DNA of 64,000 bases from Flavobacterium sp. GTDB taxonomy: Bacteria > Bacteroidota > Bacteroidia > Flavobacteriales > Flavobacteriaceae. The notes beneath the pieces were generated by a model. The model saw only the letters and a list, made by a program, of their open reading frames with translations, did not search any database and was not told the DNA's origin. The position numbers and the translations under genes are program-made. Of the stretch, positions 50,463 to 58,614 are shown in pieces (positions within the stretch are counted from its first letter, which is position 1; each line of letters opens with the position of its first letter). The stretch lies in the NCBI RefSeq assembly GCF_027483985.1, contig NZ_JAIXTJ010000034.1, positions 62,001 to 126,000 of the forward strand, given 5' to 3'.

Positions 50463-51746
50463 ATGATAACAGAATTCAAAATGCCCAAAATGGGTGAAAG
50501 TATATCCGAAGCAACAATAATCAGTTGGTTAAAAAACGTGGGTGATTTTGTTGAAGCCGAAGAAACTATTTTAGAAGTCGCTACCGATAAAGTCGATAGT
50601 GATGTTCCTGCGCCAGTTTCGGGTGTCATTACTGAAATTCGTTTTCAGAAAGATGACGTCGTTGAAGTTGGAATCGTTTTGGCTTTGATAGATTCTGAAG
50701 GAGTTCAAGAAGCAAGAAGTCAGAAGCAAGAAGTTGTAGAAAAAAGTAGTGTAAAACCGAGCACAGTCGAAGTACAACAACCAAAAACCAACAACCGACA
50801 ACCGACAACCGACAACTTTTTAAGTCCGTTAATCATTTCAATTGCCCAAAAAGAAAACCTTTCAATTGAAGAATTACAAACCATTCCAGGTTCAGGAGCC
50901 GAAGGAAGATTACAAAAAAGTGATGTTTTTAATTATCTAAAGAATCGAAAATATCCTATACAATCTAAACCGATAGCTGACAACCGACAACCGACGACTT
51001 CTTCCTATCCAAAACCAAAAATCAATTTTGTAGAAGGAAAAGATCGAATTGTAGAAATGGACAGAATGCGCAAAATGATTGCGGATCATATGGTGTATTC
51101 TAAACAAACTTCACCTCACGTAACTTCTTACATTGAAGTTGATGTCACAAATTTGGTAAATTGGAGAAACGAAAACAAAGATAAATTTCAAGAAAAGCAC
51201 AATGAAAAATTAACGTTTACGCCAGTATTCGTTCAAGCTGTAGCAAAAGCTGTAGCCGATTTTCCAATGATTAATGTTTCTGTGGATGAGAAAAACATCA
51301 TTGTTCACAACGATATCAATATCGGAATGGCAACCGCATTACCATCAGGGAATTTGATAGTTCCTGTGGTGAAAAATGCCAACGAAAAAGATTTAGTTGC
51401 TTTAGCAAAAGATGTGAATAATTTGGCGGAAGCTTCAAGAAATAACAAATTAAAACCCGAACAAATTCAAGGAAGTACGTTCACGATTTCCAACGTAGGA
51501 ACTTTTGGAAGTTTGATGGGAACACCAATTATCAACCAACCTGAAGTAGCAATTTTAGCACTTGGAATTATCAAAAAACGTCCCGAAGTCATCACAACTG
51601 AAAAAGGTGACGAAATTACCATCAGAAGTATGATGTATCTTTCTTTGTCGTTCGACCATAGAGTAGTGGACGGATTTTTAGGAGGTTCATTCTTACGAAA
51701 AGTAGGCGATTACTTAGAACAATTTGACACAAACACAACAATATAA
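50463..51746 (+). CDS. Branched-chain 2-oxoacid dehydrogenase E2 (dihydrolipoamide acyltransferase)
   Basis: 427 aa. Lipoyl domain at 1-80 with lipoyl-Lys43 in VATDKVDSD; peripheral-subunit-binding domain at about 120-162 (LIISIAQKENLSIEELQTIPGSG in part, EGRLQKSDVFNYL); catalytic domain from about 195 with SFDHRVVDG (His at about 399). The two linkers are unusual: 82-118 and 168-180 are coded by heptad repeats (AGAAGnn and CAACCGA units) giving NRQPTTD-like peptides. With the downstream fused E1 it oxidises branched-chain keto acids. No E3 gene is in the window. Confidence 0.92.
   Translation: MITEFKMPKMGESISEATIISWLKNVGDFVEAEETILEVATDKVDSDVPAPVSGVITEIRFQKDDVVEVGIVLALIDSEGVQEARSQKQEVVEKSSVKPSTVEVQQPKTNNRQPTTDNFLSPLIISIAQKENLSIEELQTIPGSGAEGRLQKSDVFNYLKNRKYPIQSKPIADNRQPTTSSYPKPKINFVEGKDRIVEMDRMRKMIADHMVYSKQTSPHVTSYIEVDVTNLVNWRNENKDKFQEKHNEKLTFTPVFVQAVAKAVADFPMINVSVDEKNIIVHNDINIGMATALPSGNLIVPVVKNANEKDLVALAKDVNNLAEASRNNKLKPEQIQGSTFTISNVGTFGSLMGTPIINQPEVAILALGIIKKRPEVITTEKGDEITIRSMMYLSLSFDHRVVDGFLGGSFLRKVGDYLEQFDTNTTI
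50708..50816 (+). repeat. AGAAGnn and CAACCGA heptad arrays inside the E2 linker
   Basis: 50708-50735: AGAAGCA, AGAAGTC, AGAAGCA, AGAAGTT. 50778-50816: CAACCAA, AAACCAA, three CAACCGA and CAAC. Between them is GAGCACAGTCGAAGT, a relative of the TGAGCTTGTCGAAG repeat. All are in frame in the E2 gene. Confidence 0.85.
50981..50994 (+). repeat. Second CAACCGA heptad pair in E2
   Basis: Two exact CAACCGA units followed by CGACTT, coding for DNRQPTTS in the second interdomain linker. It is preceded by AGCTGAC, as in the AGCnnnn array at 52817. Confidence 0.75.
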
Positions 51747-51750
51747 CATT

Positions 51751-52818
51751 ATGGAAACAGTAATGACACAAGCAATAAAAATAACTAAAGTTTCACAATC
51801 AAGAGTTTCAGAAGTGAATCTTGAAAACATCACAATGGGAACTAATTTCACCGATCATATGTTTATTTGTGATTATGAAAATGGCGAATGGCAAAATCCA
51901 AGAATTGAACCTCTAGCATTGATTCCAACACATCCTGCAGCTATGGCTTTACATTATGGACAAGCGATTTTTGAAGGAATGAAAGCAACTTTAGGAAAAG
52001 ATGGAACACCACTATTATTTCGTCCTGATGAAAACGCAAAACGAATGAATTTTAGTGCTGACCGAATGGGAATGCCTTCCTTTCCAGAAGATTTGTTTGT
52101 AGAAGCATTAAAACAATTCACTGCTTTAGAGAAAAATTGGATTCCAACTTCAACAGGAAGCGCTTTGTATTTGCGTCCGTTTATGTATGCTGATGAAGCG
52201 TTTATCGGAATGCGTGCCGCAACGAGTTTCAAATTCATCGTAATGGCATCGCCAGCCGGACCATTTTTTAGTAGAAAAATCAAATTATACGCTGAAAAAA
52301 AATATGTTCGTGCTGTAAATGGTGGAACTGGAGAAGCCAAAGCAGCCGGAAATTACGCAGCAGCCATTCGTCCAACAGAATATGCAAAAGCCAAAGGTTT
52401 TGATCAAGTTTTATGGTTAGACGCCCAAGATTTTGAATACATTCAAGAAGTGGGAACAATGAATATTTTCTTCAAAATTGATGGAAAATTCATTACTCCA
52501 AGTTTAACAGGTTCGATTTTATCTGGAATTACCAGAATGAGTGTAATCGATTTGTTGAGAAGTAAAGGTTTTGAAGTAACTGAAAGACCAATCACCATTT
52601 CAGAAATTATTGAAGCATCCAAAAACGGAACTCTAGAAGAAGCATTCGGAACAGGAACAGCAGTTGGAATCGCAATGGTAGAAGAAATCGGAAACAACGA
52701 TTTGTCTATTAAATTCCCAGACGAAAATCCAGTTTCTGTAATGGTAAATGATACTTTGAATGCGATTAAAGTGCAAGATATAAAAGACGACTTTGGTTGG
52801 ATTGTAGAAGCGAAATAG
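51751..52818 (+). CDS. ilvE: Branched-chain amino acid aminotransferase
   Basis: 355 aa from ATG 51751 (METVMTQAIKITKV); an upstream in-frame ATG overlaps E2 and is unlikely. PLP fold-type IV enzyme: probable Schiff-base Lys at about 197 in GGTGEAKAAGNYA, then QVLWLDAQDFEYIQEVGTMNIFF. It converts Val, Leu and Ile to keto acids, the substrates of the flanking E2/E1 complex. It lies 4 nt after E2, so co-translation is likely. Confidence 0.94.
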   Translation: METVMTQAIKITKVSQSRVSEVNLENITMGTNFTDHMFICDYENGEWQNPRIEPLALIPTHPAAMALHYGQAIFEGMKATLGKDGTPLLFRPDENAKRMNFSADRMGMPSFPEDLFVEALKQFTALEKNWIPTSTGSALYLRPFMYADEAFIGMRAATSFKFIVMASPAGPFFSRKIKLYAEKKYVRAVNGGTGEAKAAGNYAAAIRPTEYAKAKGFDQVLWLDAQDFEYIQEVGTMNIFFKIDGKFITPSLTGSILSGITRMSVIDLLRSKGFEVTERPITISEIIEASKNGTLEEAFGTGTAVGIAMVEEIGNNDLSIKFPDENPVSVMVNDTLNAIKVQDIKDDFGWIVEAK

Positions 52819-52844
52819 CTGACAGCTAATAGCTTTTAGCAAAA
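52817..52844 (+). repeat. AGCnnnn heptad array (ilvE-E1 gap)
   Basis: AGCTGAC, AGCTAAT, AGCTTTT, AGCAAAA in exact 7-nt phase. The first AG is part of the ilvE TAG stop. Since AGCT is self-complementary, the array can fold on itself without a separate second arm. Confidence 0.7.
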
Positions 52845-52855
52845 AAGATTTAAAA

Positions 52856-54901
52856 ATGTTAGATAAAAAAATACTAGAAAAAGCATTTTCAACAATGGCA
52901 ACTGCCAAAGCAATGGCAACCTTGTATGAAGATAATTTCAAAATAGTTTCTAAGTACGTACATGCAACTTCACGCGGACACGAAGCGATTCAAATTGCGA
53001 TGGCGATGCAACTTTTACCACAAGATTATGCGTTTCCTTATTATCGTGATGATGCTATGATGTTGGGAATCGGAATGCAACCTTACGATTTGATGTTGCA
53101 ATTGATGGCAAAAAAAGACGATCCGTTTTCGGGCGGACGAACTTATTATTGTCATCCGAGTTTGAAAGATGCTGATAAACCTAAAATTCCACATCAATCA
53201 TCAGCTACAGGAATGCAAGCGATTCCGGCTACAGGTGCAGCGATGGGATTTTGGTACAAAGAAAATATAGGAATTCAAGAAACTAATCAAGAAAAACCAT
53301 TTGTTGTTTGTTCTCTTGGCGATGCTTCCGTAACCGAAGGAGAAATTGCCGAAGCATTGCAAATGGCAGCTTTAAAACAGCTTCCGATTTTGTATTTGGT
53401 ACAAGATAACGGTTGGGATATTTCGGCAAATGCTGCTGAAACTCGTGCGCAAAATGCGTTTGAATATGCCAAAGGTTTCCACGGAATTGAAGCTATTTCT
53501 ATTGATGGAGCCAATTTTACAGAAAGTTATTTAGCAGTTCAAAAAGTGGTGAAAACCATTCGTGAAGAACGTCGTCCTTTTTTAATTCACGCAAAAGTTC
53601 CTTTGTTAAATCACCATACATCAGGTGTTCGAATGGAGTGGTATCGTGACGATTTGGAAGAAGCGCAATCACGTGATCCATTTCCGGTTTTGATAAAACA
53701 GTTGTTGGAAGCAGGATTTACAAAAGAAGAAATAGATGCAATTGAGGTTTCCGCCTGTGCGAAAGTGCAAGCTGATTTTGATAAGTCACAATTAGCAGAA
53801 GATCCAACGCCAGAAGATTTATTCACTCACGATTTTGCTCCAACACCAATTATAGAAGAAGTTGGTGAACGAAATCCAGAGCGTGAAGATAAAGTCGTTA
53901 TGGTAGATTGCGCACTTTTTGCTGTCGAAGAATTAATGAAAAAGCACCAAGAATGTTTGTTGTACGGACAAGACGTGGGCGGACGACTAGGTGGCGTTTT
54001 CAGAGAAGCAGCAACTTTAGCACAAAAATTCGGAGATGATCGCGTTTTCAATACACCAATTCAAGAAGCTTTTATCGTTGGTTCTACAGTTGGAATGTCG
54101 GCAGTTGGATTGAAACCGATTGTTGAGGTTCAGTTTGCCGATTACATTTGGCCAGGATTGAACCAGTTGTTTACCGAAGTCAGTCGTTCGTGTTATTTAT
54201 CCAATGGGAAATGGCCTGTGAGTATGATTTTGCGTGTTCCAATTGGTGCTTATGGAAGTGGCGGACCTTATCATTCGTCGTCTGTTGAAAGCGTTTTGAC
54301 TAATATTCGTGGAATAAAAATCGCTTATCCAAGTAATGGTGCCGATTTAAAAGGACTTTTGAAAGCCGCTTATTACGACCCAAATCCAGTTGTGATTTTG
54401 GAACATAAAGGTTTGTACTGGAGTAAAGTAAAAGGAACCGATGCCGCAAGAGTCAACGAACCAAGTGAAGATTACATTTTACCTTTCGGAAAAGCGAATA
54501 TTGTTCAAGAAATTTGGGAACAAGAAACCGATGAAACCATTACAGTAATTACCTACGGAATGGGCGTTTATTGGGCATTAAATGCTTCAGCAACAATGAA
54601 AAATCAAGTCGAAATTATTGATTTACGAACTCTTTATCCACTTGATGAAGAAACCATCTTTAAATCGGTTAAAAAAGCTAAAAAATGCCTTGTAGTGACT
54701 GAAGAGCCAACAAACAATTCCTTTGCAAGAAGTTTAGCCGGATTGATTCAAGAAAATTGTTTCAAATATCTTGATGCACCAGTAATGGTAATCGGTTCAG
54801 AAAATATGCCAGCGATTCCATTGAACAGTACTTTAGAGTTTACGATGATTCCGAATGTGGATAAAGTTAAAGCTAAAATAGAGGAATTACTCAATTATTA
54901 A
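52856..54901 (+). CDS. 2-oxoisovalerate dehydrogenase E1, alpha and beta fused
   Basis: 681 aa. Residues about 1-330 are the alpha part (thiamine-diphosphate motif GDASVTEGEIAEALQMAAL, QDNGWDIS) and about 345-681 the beta part (LLYGQDVGGRLGGVFREA, VGSTVGMSAVGLKPIVEVQFADYIWPG in part, then the C-terminal transketolase domain). Many bacteria use two genes; the fused form is common in Bacteroidota. It decarboxylates branched-chain keto acids and passes acyl groups to the E2 encoded upstream. Confidence 0.94.
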   Translation: MLDKKILEKAFSTMATAKAMATLYEDNFKIVSKYVHATSRGHEAIQIAMAMQLLPQDYAFPYYRDDAMMLGIGMQPYDLMLQLMAKKDDPFSGGRTYYCHPSLKDADKPKIPHQSSATGMQAIPATGAAMGFWYKENIGIQETNQEKPFVVCSLGDASVTEGEIAEALQMAALKQLPILYLVQDNGWDISANAAETRAQNAFEYAKGFHGIEAISIDGANFTESYLAVQKVVKTIREERRPFLIHAKVPLLNHHTSGVRMEWYRDDLEEAQSRDPFPVLIKQLLEAGFTKEEIDAIEVSACAKVQADFDKSQLAEDPTPEDLFTHDFAPTPIIEEVGERNPEREDKVVMVDCALFAVEELMKKHQECLLYGQDVGGRLGGVFREAATLAQKFGDDRVFNTPIQEAFIVGSTVGMSAVGLKPIVEVQFADYIWPGLNQLFTEVSRSCYLSNGKWPVSMILRVPIGAYGSGGPYHSSSVESVLTNIRGIKIAYPSNGADLKGLLKAAYYDPNPVVILEHKGLYWSKVKGTDAARVNEPSEDYILPFGKANIVQEIWEQETDETITVITYGMGVYWALNASATMKNQVEIIDLRTLYPLDEETIFKSVKKAKKCLVVTEEPTNNSFARSLAGLIQENCFKYLDAPVMVIGSENMPAIPLNSTLEFTMIPNVDKVKAKIEELLNY

Positions 54902-54956
54902 ACAGAAGCCAATTAGAAATGCAATGTCACTCTGTGCTTGTCGACGAGCTTTTTTT

Positions 54957-55103
54957 AGAAGCTATTTCCAGCTTTCCATTACAAGTTTTTGCAAACAATG
55001 CTTTTTTTGTAAGCCATAAAAAGAGCTTCCGGTGGTCGCTTTTTTATGCCAACAAAAAATAGCATTGTTTCACAAAAAGCTTTTCATTGCAATCTGGGCT
55101 AGG
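54957..55103 (+). repeat. Structured repeat element, family C (copy 4, long variant)
   Basis: The 521-bp region 54902-55422 has no gene. This part begins AGAAGCTATTTCCAGC and ends CAATCTGGGCTAGG, with long complementary arms inside (ACAATGCTTTTTTTG with its partner around ATAGCATTGT). It is a larger version of copies 1-3. Confidence 0.65.
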
Positions 55104-55131
55104 GCAATTGAGTTTTAAAGATATTTTGTTA

Positions 55132-55163
55132 GACCTACAAGGTTAAAAAAAACCTTGCAGGTT
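55132..55163. repeat. ACCTACAAGGTT hairpin repeat
   Basis: ACCTACAAGGTT, six A, AACCTTGCAGGT: 12-bp arms with one G-T pair. There is no T-tract, so it is not a classical terminator. Confidence 0.6.
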
Positions 55164-55220
55164 AAATAATTTAAGTAAATAGTCTTTTGAAATCCTGCCT
55201 CTATTCAATACAAAACCAAT

Positions 55221-55300
55221 CTAGCCCTGATTGAAGCAGTTACCGTGTAACGCGAAAAGCAGGAACAAGGAAACCAAACAAAAGCAAGCCATTCGCTCCT
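55221..55300 (-). repeat. Structured repeat element, family C (copy 5, inverted)
   Basis: On the plus strand it starts CTAGCCCTGATTG and ends AGCCATTCGCTCCT, the reverse complement of the copy-1 ends, with AGCAGGA inside and a small GTTAC-CGT-GTAAC stem. Copies 4 and 5 face each other across 118 nt. Confidence 0.7.
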
Positions 55301-55326
55301 AATATTCATCAGTATACATCATATAA

Positions 55327-55366
55327 AAAAACACTATTTCGAAAGTACGAGATAGTGTTTTTTTTA
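55327..55366. terminator. Bidirectional terminator
   Basis: AAACACTATTTCG, AAAGTA loop, CGAGATAGTGTTT with T-run and A-run at the ends; one G-T pair. It separates the plus-strand E1 gene from the minus-strand DUF4136 gene. Confidence 0.88.
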
Positions 55367-55407
55367 TTGTGAATCTGATTCAAGTAAGATTAAACTTATC
55401 ATTGAAA

Positions 55408-55428
55408 ACTGACCACTGCCAACTATTT
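55408..55428 (-). repeat. Heptad array at the end of the DUF4136 gene
   Basis: On the plus strand ACTGACC, ACTGCCA, ACTATTT in exact 7-nt phase; on the gene strand AGTnnnn units. The TAG stop of the DUF4136 gene lies inside the first unit. Confidence 0.6.
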
Positions 55429-55953
55429 TTTCGGTGGATATTGTGCTAAGATTTTAGTAACAAATTCGTTGATTAATTTGTCTTTTTTATCGGCATTTCC
55501 GGTTAAAACACCTTCTCCTTGACCTTGCCAAATTAGTTCTTTTTTCTTGGCGTCGATGATGTCAATGGTTAAAGTTCCTTCGGTGTAGCGACTAACTGAG
55601 GTGTTGTTTCCCCACATCCAAGGATTCCAACCAAAACCCCATCCATAACCCCAACCAGCATTGAATTGGTTTACGTCTACTTGTTCTCTTTCTTTTGTAA
55701 AAAAGTTAATTACAACATCGGGCGTCTCGCTTTTTGTAAAACCTTTTGCTGCTAATTGTTCGTCGATTGCAACTAGAATTCTTCGCTTATCTAAGTCAGA
55801 AATTTCGACTTTATCAATGCCGCTTTTGTGATAGGCATAGGTTTTGTAATTGTCGAAAGTTGCTTTTTTGTCATAATCATAATTTACTCTAACCGAACTG
55901 CAAGAAGCAAGAACGAAGAGTAGGAGTAACGGTAAAAATTTTGTTGTTTTCAT
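55423..55953 (-). CDS. DUF4136 lipoprotein
   Basis: 176 aa with a lipobox (LLLLFVLASC, Cys at about 18). DUF4136 domain: VNYDYDKKATFDNYKTYAYH at the start of the mature protein and LTIDIIDAKKKELIWQGQGEGVL towards the end, with a Trp/Gly-rich insert (NAGWGYGWGFGWNPWMWG) between. It is an outer-membrane or periplasmic lipoprotein of unknown function. Single gene, convergent to the E1 gene. Confidence 0.88.
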   Translation of the reverse strand: MKTTKFLPLLLLFVLASCSSVRVNYDYDKKATFDNYKTYAYHKSGIDKVEISDLDKRRILVAIDEQLAAKGFTKSETPDVVINFFTKEREQVDVNQFNAGWGYGWGFGWNPWMWGNNTSVSRYTEGTLTIDIIDAKKKELIWQGQGEGVLTGNADKKDKLINEFVTKILAQYPPKK

Positions 55954-56043
55954 ATTTCAATTTTTTGTTTAATAAGTTTAAATTTGTTTAAAATAGTTTA
56001 AACTCGTCATTGTTTCTTAATTAAACACTCAAACAATTTGAAA

Positions 56044-58020
56044 CTAAAATAAACTTTCGTCGACTATATTTGGGATGGTAACTTTTAACAAAGGTTGCGT
56101 TTCCATAGCTCTTTTTATTGCAAAAATCGCGCCTTCGTTTCTTGCCCAACTTCTCCTTGAAATTCCGTTGTTTACATCCCAGAAAAGCATTGACTCTAAA
56201 CGTCTTGATGCTTCTTTACTACCATCAAGAACCATACCAAAACCACCATTAATTACTTCGCCCCAACCAACACCACCACCATTATGTATAGAAACCCAAG
56301 TTGCGCCACGAAAACTGTCGCCGATAACATTTTGGATGGCCATATCTGCTGTGAATCGTGAGCCGTCATAAATGTTAGAAGTTTCTCTGTAAGGCGAATC
56401 GGTTCCAGAAACGTCGTGATGATCGCGTCCTAAAATGATGTAGCCAATTTCGCCACGAGCGATGGCTTGATTAAAAGCTTCTGCGATTTTAATTCTTCCT
56501 TCGGCATCGGCATAAAGAATTCGAGCTTGAGAACCAACTACTAATTGATTTTCTTGTGCGCCTTTTATCCATTGAATGTTGTCAGCCATTTGTTGTTGGA
56601 TTTCTTCTGGAGAATTTTTCATCATTTCTTCTAGAACATCGCATGCAATTTTATCGGTTTTTGCTAAATCTTCGGGATTTCCTGAGGCACAAACCCAACG
56701 AAATGGTCCGAATCCATAATCAAAACACATTGGTCCCATAATGTCTTGAACGTAACTGTTGTATTTGAAATCGATGTGATTTTCTGCAAAAACATCAGCT
56801 CCGGCACGAGAAGCTTCTAATAAAAAGGCATTTCCGTAATCGAAGAAATACGTTCCTTTTTCAGTATGTTTGTTGATTGCTGTTGCGTGTCGACGTAAAG
56901 TTTTTTGAACTTCTTCTTTGAATTTATCAGGATTATTTGCCATTAAATCGTTAGATTCTTCAAAAGTATAACCGATTGGGTAATAACCTCCAGCCCACGG
57001 ATTGTGCAATGAAGTTTGATCAGAACCTAAATCTATCAGAAGATTTTCTTGGTCAAAACGTTCCCAAACATCGACTACATTACCAAGATAGGCTACAGAA
57101 ACGGCTTCTTTATTGGCTAGAGCGTTTTTAACTCGTGGAACTAATTCATCAATATTTTCAATCACTTCATTAATCCAACCTTGTGAATGACGAATGTGTG
57201 TGATTTTTGGATTTACTTCGGCACAAACAGTTACGCAACCTGCAATATTTCCTGCTTTGGGTTGTGCGCCAGACATTCCGCCAAGTCCAGACGTTACGAA
57301 CAAACCACCTTTAGGAGATTTTTTTATTTTTCTAAAACCATTTAAAACGGTGATTGTAGTTCCGTGAACAATTCCTTGCGGACCGATATACATATAACTT
57401 CCGGCAGTCATTTGTCCGTATTGCGAAACGCCTAAAGCATTCATTTTTTCCCAATCATCCGGTTTAGAATAATTTGGAATCACCATTCCGTTAGTGACAA
57501 CTACTCTCGGTGCTTCTTTATGCGATGGAAATAATCCCATTGGATGACCAGAATACATAGCCAATGTTTGCTCCTCAGTCATTTCTGCCAAATATTTCAT
57601 AGTCAACAAATACTGCGCCCAATTGGAAAACACAGCACCATTTCCACCGTAAGTTATAAGCTCGTGAGGATGTTGCGCCACAGCGTAATCCAAATTATTT
57701 TGAATCATTAACATTATAGCTTTTGCTTGTTCGCATTTACCTGGATATTCTGTAATTGGTCGTGCATACATTTTATAATCAGGACGCAAACGGTACATAT
57801 AAATTCTTCCGTAGGTTTCTAATTCGGCTTTGAATTCTGGAAGTAATTCCGCGTGATGTTTAGGTTCAAAATAGCGTAAAGCATTTTTCAAAGCTAATTT
57901 CTTTTCCTCGTCAGAAAGAATTTCTTTTCGTTTTGGTGCGTGATTTATTTCAACTTCATAAGGCTTCGGATTCGGTAGTACCGATGGAATTCCTTGTAGT
58001 ATTTGTTCTTGAAAAGTCAT
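56044..58020 (-). CDS. hutU: Urocanate hydratase
   Basis: 658 aa. Urocanase motifs: TYGGNGAVFSNWAQYLLT, MTAGSYMYIGPQGIVHGTT, GGLFVTSGLGGMSGAQPKAG (NAD-binding) and HHDVSGTDSPYRETSNIYDGS, SIHNGGGVGWGEVINGGFG. It hydrates urocanate to imidazolone propionate in His degradation. It is about 100 residues longer than the typical 555-aa enzyme; the extension is mostly at the N-terminus and in the middle, as in other Bacteroidota members. No other hut gene is in the window. Confidence 0.93.
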   Translation of the reverse strand: MTFQEQILQGIPSVLPNPKPYEVEINHAPKRKEILSDEEKKLALKNALRYFEPKHHAELLPEFKAELETYGRIYMYRLRPDYKMYARPITEYPGKCEQAKAIMLMIQNNLDYAVAQHPHELITYGGNGAVFSNWAQYLLTMKYLAEMTEEQTLAMYSGHPMGLFPSHKEAPRVVVTNGMVIPNYSKPDDWEKMNALGVSQYGQMTAGSYMYIGPQGIVHGTTITVLNGFRKIKKSPKGGLFVTSGLGGMSGAQPKAGNIAGCVTVCAEVNPKITHIRHSQGWINEVIENIDELVPRVKNALANKEAVSVAYLGNVVDVWERFDQENLLIDLGSDQTSLHNPWAGGYYPIGYTFEESNDLMANNPDKFKEEVQKTLRRHATAINKHTEKGTYFFDYGNAFLLEASRAGADVFAENHIDFKYNSYVQDIMGPMCFDYGFGPFRWVCASGNPEDLAKTDKIACDVLEEMMKNSPEEIQQQMADNIQWIKGAQENQLVVGSQARILYADAEGRIKIAEAFNQAIARGEIGYIILGRDHHDVSGTDSPYRETSNIYDGSRFTADMAIQNVIGDSFRGATWVSIHNGGGVGWGEVINGGFGMVLDGSKEASRRLESMLFWDVNNGISRRSWARNEGAIFAIKRAMETQPLLKVTIPNIVDESLF

Positions 58021-58025
58021 TTTGA

Positions 58026-58081
58026 GTTTATGGTTAATAGTTTGTTGTTTGCTATTTACTAATTACTTGTCACTAATCACT
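58026..58081 (-). repeat. Heptad array in the hutU leader
   Basis: On the minus strand: AGTGATT, AGTGACA, AGTAATT, AGTAAAT, AGCAAAC, AACAAAC, TATTAAC, CATAAAC, eight 7-mers in phase, ending 5 nt before the hutU ATG. The first half has AGTnnnn, the second nnnnAAC. The TGA stop of the upstream small gene lies in the first unit. Confidence 0.75.
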
Positions 58082-58253
58082 TCTTAATTGTACTAGTTTT
58101 TTTATCAAATCCATAAGGGCAATGTCTACAACCATTTTTGCAGCAATAACCACGTTTTAGGTGGTGCTTTTCGGTGAAACAACGGTAGCCTTCAGGAGTT
58201 AGATAATAATCTTCTCCTTCGATTAATTTATTTTCATTTTTATCTTCAAACAT
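58077..58253 (-). CDS. Small Cys-rich protein, DUF5522 type
   Basis: 58 aa, ATG 58253 to TGA 58077. Sequence features: EGEDYYLTPEGYRCFTEKHHLKRG followed by YCCKNGCRHCPYGF, a Cys cluster (CC-x3-C-x2-C) that could bind zinc or an Fe-S cluster. This matches the small DUF5522 family found widely in Bacteroidota. It is upstream of hutU and divergent from the 58282 gene. Confidence 0.8.
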   Translation of the reverse strand: MFEDKNENKLIEGEDYYLTPEGYRCFTEKHHLKRGYCCKNGCRHCPYGFDKKTSTIKK

Positions 58254-58281
58254 AATTACAAATTTAGCAACTTTGCACCAT

Positions 58282-58614
58282 ATGTTTCTAATTGTTTTTA
58301 AATATTTAACCCCTAGAGGTTTTCGAGGTTTAACATTTTATCCTTTTGTTTTTTTAGCAGATAAGGATGATAAGTTAAATAAGACTTTTATAAATCACGA
58401 AAAAATTCATATACGACAGCAATTGGAGTTATTGGTTTTGCCATTTTATTTATGGTATTTGACTGAATATTTGTTTCGATTAGTTCAATATCGCGATAGA
58501 AAAAAAGCTTATTTTAATATTTCGTTTGAGCGTGAAGCATACAAAAACGAAAAAGACCTAAACTATTTAAAGAAAAGGTCCTTTTGGATGTTTTTAAAGT
58601 ATTTTAAAAAATAA
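58282..58614 (+). CDS. Conserved hypothetical protein with HExxH-like motif
   Basis: 110 aa from ATG 58282; a TTG 9 nt upstream is less likely. The motif NHEKIHIRQQLELLVLPFYLWYL has the HExxH pattern of zinc peptidases followed by a hydrophobic stretch, and a second Glu in FEREAY further on could be a third ligand. The N-terminus is hydrophobic. It may be a small membrane-associated metalloprotein, but activity is unproven. Its 3' end overlaps the convergent T9SS gene by 11 nt. Confidence 0.72.
   Translation: MFLIVFKYLTPRGFRGLTFYPFVFLADKDDKLNKTFINHEKIHIRQQLELLVLPFYLWYLTEYLFRLVQYRDRKKAYFNISFEREAYKNEKDLNYLKKRSFWMFLKYFKK

Noticed and set aside
39726..58081. CRISPR array as explanation of the regular repeats
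   Set aside because: Units are 7 nt with no 25-40 nt spacers, no cas genes are present, and the arms are mutually complementary.
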